Under the pieces are notes generated by a model. The model saw nothing but the letters and a program-made list of their open reading frames with translations, had not been told where the DNA came from and made no database searches. 64,000 nucleotides of DNA, taken from the NCBI RefSeq assembly GCF_019679435.2, contig NZ_CP139781.1, positions 4,708,001 to 4,772,000 of the forward strand, given 5' to 3'. A program made the translations under genes and the position numbers. Of this stretch, positions 54,223-61,555 are shown one piece after another. This DNA comes from Actomonas aquatica. GTDB lineage: Bacteria; Verrucomicrobiota; Verrucomicrobiia; Opitutales; Opitutaceae. Numbering within the stretch: position 1 is the first letter of the stretch; the number at the start of each line of letters is the position of its first letter.

Positions 54223-55802
54223 CAGGCGGATGGGGGCGGTAGGTTGGAGCCCGTGAGGCGGGCGAGGGTGGAGGGATCCACCGGGCGGCAGGTGCGGAAG
54301 CCGGGGCCCTGAGTGGGCATGGCGGCGATGAAGGCGTCGCGCTCGGTGGCACTGTCGAAATCGAACCCGATGAGCGCGCGGCCGATGCGTTCGCCGGATT
54401 GGCGGTAGTTGAAGTAGCAGAAGCTCGCCAGGTCGCGCACGCGGGCGTGCAGAAAGTCGAGCAGGGCGCCGGAGCGCTCGTAGAAATCGAGACGGAAGAA
54501 CGCAGGCTGGTGCAGCAGGTCGCCGTGCAGCGGGATGGCGCGGAACTGCACGTCGTCGGGCTGATCGAGGGACTCCCATTCGTAGCCCTGCGCATCGAGG
54601 CGGGCGGGCAACGTGGCGAGGGCGGCGGGGTCGTCGGCGGTGACGGTGAAGATCGGCCAGGCGATCTCGGCGTGGTTTTTGCCGTATTGGAAATCGGCGA
54701 TGTTGAGCCCGGCGAAACAACCGCCGAGCAGACCGAGCATGGAGCCGCGTGTCTCCGGTAAACGGATACGCAGGGTCTGGCTGGCGCGGGGGGTGAGGCT
54801 CTGGGTCTGGGCAACGAGGCCGATCTGGCGGAAGTCGATGTTGGCGCCGGTGATGACGATGAGCACGCGTTGACCGGCGAGGGCGGTGCGGTGTTTGAGC
54901 ACGGCGGCGAGGCCGAGGGCACCCGAAGGTTCGGCGACGCAGCGCAGGGTTTCCCAGAGCACACGAATGGCGTTGCCGACCTCGGCGTTGGTGACGGTTT
55001 CGACGCGGGAGAGGGTGTCGCGGCAGATGGCGAAGGGCAGGGTGCCGGCGCGGCGCACGGCGGTGCCGTCGCAGAAGATGTCGACGTTGGCGAGGGTGAC
55101 GGGTTGACCGGCAGCGAGAGCGGCCTGCATGGACGCCTGACCGTCGGCTTCAACGCCCACGAGATCCATGTCGGGCCAGAAGGTCTGCCACCAGGCGGCG
55201 GCCGCGGCGGCGAGGCCTCCGCCGCCGATTTGGAGGAAGGCGGTGTCGAAGGGACCGTGGCCGGACATGACCACCTCGTCGGCCATGGTGCCCTGGCCGG
55301 CCATGACCTGAAGGTCGTCGTAGGCGTGGATGTAGACGGCGCCGGTGGCGTCGGCTTCGGCGCGGGCGGCCTCGTAGGCTTCGTCGTAGCTGTCGCCGGA
55401 GAGCACGATGGTGATCCAGTCGCCGCCGTGTTGGCGCACGGCGTCCTGTTTCACGCGCGGAGTGGAGCGCGGCATGTGGATGCGGGCGCGGACGGAGAGG
55501 GCTTTGGCGGCGAGAGCGACGCCCTGGGCGTGGTTGCCGGCGGAGGCGGCGACGACCCCGCGGTCGCGTTCGGCGGCGGTGAGCAGGGCCATGCGGTTGG
55601 CGGCGCCGCGCCACTTGTAGGCGTTGATCGGCGACAGGTCTTCGCGTTTCACCCAGACCTCGGGGCCGGGCTCATTGCCGGGCAGGATCAGACGCTCTAG
55701 GGGCGTGGCCTGGCCGTAGTGATACACCCGCTCGCGGGCGAGCAGGATGCCTTGGCGCAGCTGGCGATCGAGCGGAAGTTCGGCGGAAGAGTCGGCGGAC
55801 AT
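54222..55802 (-). CDS. ilvA: Threonine dehydratase, biosynthetic type
   Basis: The product has 526 residues from the Met at 55802 (55814 possible). PLP fold type II: the Schiff-base Lys is in SPINAYKWRGA, the substrate loop is ASAGNHAQGVALAA, and the phosphate-binding glycine loop is QIGGGGLAAA. The C-terminal third (from about 330) is two ACT-like regulatory domains (RLPETRGSMLGLLGG, FFRLDFYERSGALLDFL), so isoleucine feedback is expected. It converts threonine to 2-oxobutanoate, the first step to isoleucine. NAYK replaces the more common SFK. It is coupled to the peptide-binding lipoprotein downstream. Confidence 0.92.
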   Translation of the reverse strand: MSADSSAELPLDRQLRQGILLARERVYHYGQATPLERLILPGNEPGPEVWVKREDLSPINAYKWRGAANRMALLTAAERDRGVVAASAGNHAQGVALAAKALSVRARIHMPRSTPRVKQDAVRQHGGDWITIVLSGDSYDEAYEAARAEADATGAVYIHAYDDLQVMAGQGTMADEVVMSGHGPFDTAFLQIGGGGLAAAAAAWWQTFWPDMDLVGVEADGQASMQAALAAGQPVTLANVDIFCDGTAVRRAGTLPFAICRDTLSRVETVTNAEVGNAIRVLWETLRCVAEPSGALGLAAVLKHRTALAGQRVLIVITGANIDFRQIGLVAQTQSLTPRASQTLRIRLPETRGSMLGLLGGCFAGLNIADFQYGKNHAEIAWPIFTVTADDPAALATLPARLDAQGYEWESLDQPDDVQFRAIPLHGDLLHQPAFFRLDFYERSGALLDFLHARVRDLASFCYFNYRQSGERIGRALIGFDFDSATERDAFIAAMPTQGPGFRTCRPVDPSTLARLTGSNLPPPSA

Positions 55803-55917
55803 GTCGGGCAACACTGTGGCCGGTGCGGCGCCGGGGGGAATGTGAAAGTGTGGCGAAAGGGGCGAGCGTGGGCGAGGCGGGGTTGAGACTGCGGCGATCG
55901 TGGGTCAGGTTGGGCGC

Positions 55918-56355
55918 ATGAATTTGGCCGCGATGGGACCGGAGACGACGTTACTGCTGCCGCGGGTTTTGGTGACGCTCGCGACGCTGGCCTATGCGGT
56001 GGGCCCGCTGATCGTGGACATGAACCGCACGCACCTGCTGCATCCCGCGTGGTCGGGGCACGCGCGGTATCATCTCATGTGGTCGACGCTCGGGCAGCTC
56101 GGCGTCGGGCTGGTGGCCCTGTGGCTGACGTGGTCAACGGACGGAAGCGGCGACGCGGTGGGGCGGCTGCGCCTGGCGATCGTGTTGGGCGGCTGTTTTA
56201 ACGTCGGCTTTTGGGGCGCGCTGGTTTTGCGCAGACGGTTTGGCGGCACGCTGAGTGATCCCGGGGGCGTGCCGGCGTGGCGCGGCATCGACGGCAACCT
56301 GGTGGCGTGTGCCTTGATCGGCGGGTTGCTGATCGCGGCGTGGTGGCTGACTTGA
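55918..56355 (+). CDS. Small four-helix membrane protein of unknown function
   Basis: The product has 145 residues and four hydrophobic segments. After helix 1 comes DMNRTHLLHPAWSGHARYHLMW, with N, H, P, H and R placed as in the DUF6640-type family I recall (x-N-x-T-H-x-x-N/H-P-x-W-x-x-H-A-R-F/Y-H). No activity is known to me. It is divergent from ilvA with 115 bases between and convergent with the bicupin gene, so it is probably a single-gene unit. Confidence 0.6.
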   Translation: MNLAAMGPETTLLLPRVLVTLATLAYAVGPLIVDMNRTHLLHPAWSGHARYHLMWSTLGQLGVGLVALWLTWSTDGSGDAVGRLRLAIVLGGCFNVGFWGALVLRRRFGGTLSDPGGVPAWRGIDGNLVACALIGGLLIAAWWLT

Positions 56356-56377
56356 GCGGGCTCGGCCGGGGCGGGGG

Positions 56378-57388
56378 TTATTCTTCGCCGTCGAAGTAGT
56401 TTACCTCGGTGATGCGGTAGAACTTTCCGAGGGCGCGGGCGCCGTGTTTGTCGGAATCGGGGTAATAGAAGGTGTCGCCGCTGGGGTTGTTGGCGATGAC
56501 GAGGAGCAGGAGGTCGTCGTCGCTGGTGTTGCTGGTTTGGTGGGCGGTGCCCGGCGGATGGAAAACGATGTCGCCGGCGGGCACGTCGGTGGAGCCGTCG
56601 GCGGTGCGGATGGTGGCGCGGCCCTCCAGCACGATGAACATCTCGGATTGCCGGGAGTGCTGATGGTAGGGGCAGATGGCTTTGCCGGCGGGGACGCGAA
56701 TGTAGGTGAGGTCGAAGGGGTGGCCGCCGTGATTGGCGTTTTGGTTGGGCGGGCAGCCCAGCGCCATCGAAACGAGCCGGACGGCGGCGCCGAATTTGCC
56801 CTGCGGCGAGGTGCGTTCCTGCCAGGGGATGTCGTCGAGGTGGAGGATGCGGGTGAGCGGCGGCTCGGGGGCAACCGGCGGCGGCGGGCGGCGGGTCGGC
56901 TCGGTGGGCGCGCCTTCCTCTTCGCCGACGTAGTAGCCGGTGAGTTCGCGGGTGAAGGTGCCTAGGTTGGCGATGCCCCATTTGTCGGAGTCCGGGTAAT
57001 AGCACCACTCGGTGGGAGGATTATCGGCGACGAGGAAGTAGGTGAGATCGGTGGCGCCGGTATTGATCAATTGATGGGCTTCGCCGGGCGGGTGCAGGAT
57101 GACGTGGCCGGCGCGCACGGCGGTGCGTTGGGCGCCATGCCGCACGGTGCCCTCGCCGGAGAGAATGACAAAGAGCTCCCACTGGGCGCCGTGGGTGTGG
57201 AAGGGGCAGCCGGATTTGCCGGGCGGGAGTTTGCCGTGCTCGAGGTCGAAGGGGTGACCACCGAGGTGGGCGGGGGCTTCGTCGGCGGCGCCGAGGGCAC
57301 AGGAAACCTGTTGGCCAAAACCTTCAAAGGTGGCGGCGGGCGAGACCCAGTGGTCCCAGGGGAGATCGGCAAGCGTGACGCGTTTCAT
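56378..57388 (-). CDS. Bicupin protein
   Basis: The product has 336 residues with two homologous cupin domains (about 1-155 and 178-336). Each has the same layout: LPWDHW / IPWQER start, GGHPFDL, metal motif 1 (CPFHTHGAQWELFVILSGEG; CPYHQHSRQSEMFIVLEGRA) and motif 2 (PPGEAHQ; PPGTAHQ), and a tail YYPDSDKWG / YYPDSDKHG. Both keep the H-x-H-x(3-4)-E-x(6)-G metal ligands, so both may bind a metal. They are joined by a Glu/Pro-rich linker. Function unknown; dioxygenase, isomerase or sugar-binding roles all occur in cupins. It diverges from the TetR gene and may be controlled by it. Confidence 0.85.
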   Translation of the reverse strand: MKRVTLADLPWDHWVSPAATFEGFGQQVSCALGAADEAPAHLGGHPFDLEHGKLPPGKSGCPFHTHGAQWELFVILSGEGTVRHGAQRTAVRAGHVILHPPGEAHQLINTGATDLTYFLVADNPPTEWCYYPDSDKWGIANLGTFTRELTGYYVGEEEGAPTEPTRRPPPPVAPEPPLTRILHLDDIPWQERTSPQGKFGAAVRLVSMALGCPPNQNANHGGHPFDLTYIRVPAGKAICPYHQHSRQSEMFIVLEGRATIRTADGSTDVPAGDIVFHPPGTAHQTSNTSDDDLLLLVIANNPSGDTFYYPDSDKHGARALGKFYRITEVNYFDGEE

Positions 57389-57486
57389 GGGGTTAAGCAG
57401 GTCGCAGCCAGGGCCGGAAGGACGCGGGATGCAACGGTTTGGGCGGGCGGAACGAAAATGTTGCAGGCAGGCGCTTGCGAAAAGAG

Positions 57487-57504
57487 AACAAACGTTCGTT
57501 TATT
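57487..57504. promoter_or_regulatory. Candidate TetR operator
   Basis: AACAAACG-TT-CGTTTATT is an inverted repeat with one mismatch in eight pairs, centred six to fifteen bases before the TetR start. The layout resembles known TetR-family operators of the TGAACGTTCA type. It would allow autoregulation and control of the divergent bicupin gene. Confidence 0.6.
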
Positions 57505-57510
57505 AAACGC

Positions 57511-58140
57511 ATGAGACCGCGCGACGAAGCCAAGATCGAAGTCATTCACGCCGAAACGGTGCGATTGGTGGCGGAGCATGGATTCGACGGCCTGAGCATG
57601 CACAAGTTGGCCAAGGCGGCGGGGGTGTCGGCGGCGACGCTCTACATCTATTTCAAAGACCGGGAGGACCTGATTGAGCAGGTGGGGGTGGCGTCGATGC
57701 GGCGCTTGGTGGAGGCGAGTCTGGCAGGGTTTGAGCCGGAGATGAGTTTGGCGGAGGGCTTGCGCGTGCAGTGGCACAATCGCTCCCGCTACATCTTGGC
57801 GCATCCGCACGAGCTGCAGTTTTTGGAGGCGTTGCGTTTCTCGCGTTTTGAGAGCGCGGTGATGGATCGGCAGCAGTCGGCTTTCCGCGAGGTGATGCGG
57901 CCCTTTCTGCATGGTGCGGTGGCGCGAGGTGAACTGCAGCCGATGGAACCGGAGGTGTTCTGGTCGCTGGCGTTTGCGCCGCTTTACCAGTTGCTGAAGT
58001 TTCATCTCAACAAAGCGGGTTTTATGCGTCGGCCGTTCCGTTTCACGGAGACGCACTTTGAGCAAAGTCTGGCGGCCGTCTTGCGGGCGCTCACGCCGCC
58101 GGCGGTTTCGAACGACGGGGCAGGCAAAGGAGATTTCTGA
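57511..58140 (+). CDS. TetR-family transcriptional repressor
   Basis: The product has 209 residues. The N-terminal HTH is standard (IEVIHAETVRLVAEHGFDGL, SMHKLAKAAGVSAATLYIYF, KDREDLIEQV). The C-terminal ligand domain contains the TetR_C-like pattern HPHELQFLEALRFSRFESAV. The Met at 57511 follows the presumed operator; an earlier Met would place the operator inside the coding sequence. It is followed by the MFS gene after two bases, so it likely represses its own efflux pump until a toxic compound binds. Confidence 0.92.
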   Translation: MRPRDEAKIEVIHAETVRLVAEHGFDGLSMHKLAKAAGVSAATLYIYFKDREDLIEQVGVASMRRLVEASLAGFEPEMSLAEGLRVQWHNRSRYILAHPHELQFLEALRFSRFESAVMDRQQSAFREVMRPFLHGAVARGELQPMEPEVFWSLAFAPLYQLLKFHLNKAGFMRRPFRFTETHFEQSLAAVLRALTPPAVSNDGAGKGDF

Positions 58141-58142
58141 TC

Positions 58143-59408
58143 ATGTCCACTTCCTCTGATTCCGTGGCCGCGGCTAATGCACCGTCGGCGCCGACCTCGA
58201 CCAAGTTCACCCGCTACGAGCTGCTGGTGATGGTGCTGCTGGCGGTGGCGCATTTTACCATCGTGCTCGACTTCATGGTGCTGTCGCCGCTGAGCGCGAT
58301 CCTGTTGGATAAGCTCTCCATCACGACGGCTCAGTTTGGGCGGGTGGTGTCGGTGTATGCCTTCAGCGCGGGTTTCTCCGGCATCCTGGCGGCGACCTTT
58401 GCTGACCGTTTTGACCGCAAGCGACTGCTGCTGGTGTTTTATGCCGGGTTCATTCTGGGCACCTTGTTGTGCGGCTTCGCCCATGACTACACCGAGCTGC
58501 TGCTGGCGCGGATGGTCACGGGGTTGTTCGGCGGGGTGATGGGATCGATCAGTTTCGCGATCATCACCGACCTGTTTCCGTTGGAACGTCGCGGACGGGT
58601 GATGGGTTTGGTCGGCATGGCCTTTGCGGCGAGTCAGGTGCTCGGGCTGCCGTTTGGCGTGTATTTGGCCACGCACTACGGCTGGCATTCACCGTTCTTT
58701 TTGATCGTGATATTGAGTCTGCCGGTGATCGGGGTGGTGGCGTGGGGGCTGCGGCCGATCGACGGGCATCTGGCTTTGCAGGACAGCGAGCCCGGATGGC
58801 GGCGGTTGTGGCGCACGGTGTCGCGGGCGCGTTACGTGCGGGGATTCACGGCGACAACGTTGTTGGCTTCGGGCGGATTCATGCTGATGCCCTTTGGCAG
58901 TGCCTTTGCGGTTAACAACCTCGGCATCGATTTGGACCACCTGCCGATGGTGTATTTGGTGACGGGCATCGCGACGATCTTCTTTGGGCCGATGGCGGGG
59001 CGGATGGCGGACCGGCACGGCAAGTTTCGGATCTTTGTCATTGGCTCAGCGATCTCGATGCTGATCACGGCGATCTACACCCACCTCGGTCCCACGCCGC
59101 TGATCGCGGTGATCGGGCTGAATGTGGTGATGTTTGCCGGTATCACGGGACGCATGGTGGCGGCGCAGACGCTCGTGTCGGCGGTGCCGGACGCGCGCGA
59201 ACGTGGCGCGTTCATGAGCGTCAACTCGGCGGTGCAGCAACTGTCGGGCGGTCTCTCGGCGATGGTGGCCGGTTGGATCGTGGTGCAGACCCCGACGGGG
59301 CCGATCGATCGTTACGGTCTGCTCGGCTGGGTGGTCTGTTTGGCGATGCTGGTGACGATCTTCCTCATGCGCCGCATCGACCGCATGGTGCAGGCCGATC
59401 AGACCTGA
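58143..59408 (+). CDS. MFS efflux transporter
   Basis: The product has 421 residues with 12 hydrophobic segments. The N-terminal TRYELLVMVLLAVAHFTIVL begins helix 1, and FADRFDRKRLLLVFY is the MFS loop 2-3 motif (D-R-x-D-R-K-R). Later come GLVGMAFAASQVLGLPFGVY (motif C-like) and GRMADRHGKFRIFVIG between helices 8 and 9. It belongs with drug or sugar efflux MFS proteins of the AraJ/YdhP kind. It is cotranscribed with the TetR gene. The last ten bases overlap the convergent phosphatase gene. Substrate unknown. Confidence 0.88.
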   Translation: MSTSSDSVAAANAPSAPTSTKFTRYELLVMVLLAVAHFTIVLDFMVLSPLSAILLDKLSITTAQFGRVVSVYAFSAGFSGILAATFADRFDRKRLLLVFYAGFILGTLLCGFAHDYTELLLARMVTGLFGGVMGSISFAIITDLFPLERRGRVMGLVGMAFAASQVLGLPFGVYLATHYGWHSPFFLIVILSLPVIGVVAWGLRPIDGHLALQDSEPGWRRLWRTVSRARYVRGFTATTLLASGGFMLMPFGSAFAVNNLGIDLDHLPMVYLVTGIATIFFGPMAGRMADRHGKFRIFVIGSAISMLITAIYTHLGPTPLIAVIGLNVVMFAGITGRMVAAQTLVSAVPDARERGAFMSVNSAVQQLSGGLSAMVAGWIVVQTPTGPIDRYGLLGWVVCLAMLVTIFLMRRIDRMVQADQT

Positions 59409-60208
59409 AGCGTCGCCATTGCCGCGGCGTGGAGTTCGGGGGTGGCGGCGGCGAGGATGGACTCGGCGGGGTAGGGGGCGTTGCCGGTCCAGTCGGTGAT
59501 GATGCCGCCGGCGCCGCGCACGACGGGGACGAGGGCGGCAATGTCCCAGGGGTTCATGATGGGGTCGGCTGAGATGTCGACGAAGCCGGTGGCGAGCAGG
59601 AGGTAGCCATAGCCGTCGGCCCAGGTGCGGTAGAGGCGGCAGGCATCGATGAGGCGATCGGTGGCGGGGCCGTCCTGGTAGCGGGCGAGGTTGCGGTGGT
59701 CGCTGGTGACGAAGGTGGCGGTGTCGAGCGTGGTGGTGTCGCGGGTGGTGACGGGCCGGTCGTTGAGCGTGGTGGTGTGGTTGTCGCCGATGACCAGCTG
59801 ACCGAGGTTGGGCTGATGGATCGCGCCGAGCACGGGTTGGCCGTGATGGAGCAGGCCGATGAGGGTGGTCCAGAGCGGCACGCCGGTGATGAAGGATTTG
59901 GTGCCGTCGATGGGATCGAGCACCCAGACAAACTCGGCGTCGGGGTTCAGGTTGCCGTGCTCTTCACCGATGATGCCGTGGTCGGGGAAGCGTTTGGTGA
60001 TGAGCTCACGCATGACGGCTTCGGCACCACGGTCGGCGGCGGTGACGGGCGAATCGTCGGCCTTAAAATCGACGGCGGTCGACGGGTTGCCAAAATAGGG
60101 CGCGATGAAGTCGGCGCTGGCGCGGGCGAGTTCGGCGATGAAAGGGCGGAAGGCGGTGAGGTCCGGTGACACGCGGGTTTTACACACCACGTGGCGGGTG
60201 AAATACAC
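59399..60208 (-). CDS. hisN: Inositol-monophosphatase-family phosphatase, likely histidinol-phosphatase
   Basis: The product has 269 residues. Metal-binding motifs: GEEHG (Glu82, Glu83), DPIDGTKSF (Asp98, Asp101) and the C-terminal NPWDIAAL Asp. The subfamily look (TAADRGAEAVMRELI, then FITGVPLWTTLIGLLHHGQP) is that of HisN-type histidinol phosphatases rather than SuhB, though inositol or sugar phosphates cannot be excluded. A GTG at 60172 (VSPDLTAFRPF) may be the true start, since the first 12 residues are atypical. It follows the DUF2254 gene by 21 bases in a minus-strand operon. No other his genes are near. Confidence 0.85.
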   Translation of the reverse strand: MYFTRHVVCKTRVSPDLTAFRPFIAELARASADFIAPYFGNPSTAVDFKADDSPVTAADRGAEAVMRELITKRFPDHGIIGEEHGNLNPDAEFVWVLDPIDGTKSFITGVPLWTTLIGLLHHGQPVLGAIHQPNLGQLVIGDNHTTTLNDRPVTTRDTTTLDTATFVTSDHRNLARYQDGPATDRLIDACRLYRTWADGYGYLLLATGFVDISADPIMNPWDIAALVPVVRGAGGIITDWTGNAPYPAESILAAATPELHAAAMATLQV

Positions 60209-60229
60209 TCAATAATCGCCAAGCGCGAT

Positions 60230-61555
60230 TCAGGCGAGGGCGGCGTGGGCTTGGTCGCAGGCGGTGGCGAAGGCCTGGCGGTCGCGCTCGGCGGTGAGTT
60301 GATCGATCTCGAGGCGCAACGCCGCGAGGGTGCGTTCGGCCCAGGCGCGATCGGCGGGGCGACGCAGGTGAGGGGCGAGGATGCGCAGGGAATCGGCGAG
60401 GCGACAGGCGACTTCGGGATGCTCGCGGCCGTAGTGGCGCAGGTTGTCAAAGGCGGCATCGGCGATGTCGGCGAAATCATCGCGACGCACGATGGCGCGG
60501 AGCTGATTGTCTTCGTCGACCCGGCAGCGCGAGGGGAAGGCGCGGCGGGCGAGGGAGATGAGGTTTTCGGTGAGGTAGTCGATGCAGGCGACGGCTGTCA
60601 CCGGATCGTTGATACCGGGCGAGAGGCAACGCACGCCGATTTCGGTAAGCTGGCGCACGCCGTATTGGCAGTCCTGCTCGCCGGTGCGTTCGGCGCCGAG
60701 CAGCACCCAACTGCGGCCGGTGGCGCACAGTTGTTTTTCGTCGAGGTCGTTGGGCAAGGAATCGCCGTGGAGGCGGGCGAGTTCGGTGTCGCGGGTGATG
60801 AACTGGCCGGGTTTGACGGTGAGTTCGATGACGAGGTCGTGGGCGGCGGCGAACTCCAGCAGGTCTTCGACATTCAGGGCCTGCACGTAACCGGCGCGGT
60901 CGGCATGAATGGTGAAGTGGGGCTCACGATCGGCGTAGTCGGCGACGCGATCATCGACGTCGGACGGCGGCTCGTCACCGAGTTCCTCGGGAAACATGGC
61001 GGCGATGGTGCGGCAGGTTTCGTGGTGGGCGCGCAGCACGATATACGATGCCTGAACTGAGCGGGCCACGTGGTGGATGAAGGCGATGAGGGTGGCGAGG
61101 CTGCCGAGGGCGAGCACGAGCGCGAGGCTGATGGTGAGACGCGGCACGGGCGCGCCGGTCGATTCGTCGGCGGAGAGGTGGCCGAGCACCAGCAGGCAGT
61201 AGGCGAAGGTCGAGACGAAGACGCCGAGCACGATCTGGTAAAATCGGTCGGCGGTGAAGTTGCGCAGCACGCGTGGGCCGAACTGGTTGGAGGCCAGCGT
61301 GAGCACCACCATCATGACCGAAAAGCTGATGGTGGTGAGCGACACCATCGAACCGGCGAGCGTCGTGAGCACCTGTCGACCACCCTCGATGCCGCCGGGG
61401 TAAAGCACCGGCAGGTTTTCCAAGGCCGAGCCGAAGTGGTCATCCACCCAGATCGCGATCTCGGCCAGGGCGGCGGCGCCACAGGCGAGCAGGGCGGGGA
61501 GCACCCAGAGGGTGGCGCGCAGGCGCTCGAGCAGGTTGTGCCAACGGGTCCTCAT
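60230..61555 (-). CDS. DUF2254 membrane protein
   Basis: The product has 441 residues. Four hydrophobic segments lie in the first 190 residues (LWVLPALLACGAAALAEIAI; VSLTTISFSVMMVVLTLAS; IVLGVFVSTFAYCLLVLG; SLALVLALGSLATLIAFIHH), then a soluble domain. The family marker is TTISFSVMMVVLTLASNQFG PRVL, followed by DSLPNDLDE, YGVRQLTEIGVRCLSPGIND and DPVTAVACIDYL. Function unknown. It starts within the opgH stop codon (ATGA), so the two are coupled; a role in envelope glucan or ion homeostasis is only a guess from that link. The Met at 61555 is preferred to 61642, which lies inside opgH. Confidence 0.85.
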   Translation of the reverse strand: MRTRWHNLLERLRATLWVLPALLACGAAALAEIAIWVDDHFGSALENLPVLYPGGIEGGRQVLTTLAGSMVSLTTISFSVMMVVLTLASNQFGPRVLRNFTADRFYQIVLGVFVSTFAYCLLVLGHLSADESTGAPVPRLTISLALVLALGSLATLIAFIHHVARSVQASYIVLRAHHETCRTIAAMFPEELGDEPPSDVDDRVADYADREPHFTIHADRAGYVQALNVEDLLEFAAAHDLVIELTVKPGQFITRDTELARLHGDSLPNDLDEKQLCATGRSWVLLGAERTGEQDCQYGVRQLTEIGVRCLSPGINDPVTAVACIDYLTENLISLARRAFPSRCRVDEDNQLRAIVRRDDFADIADAAFDNLRHYGREHPEVACRLADSLRILAPHLRRPADRAWAERTLAALRLEIDQLTAERDRQAFATACDQAHAALA

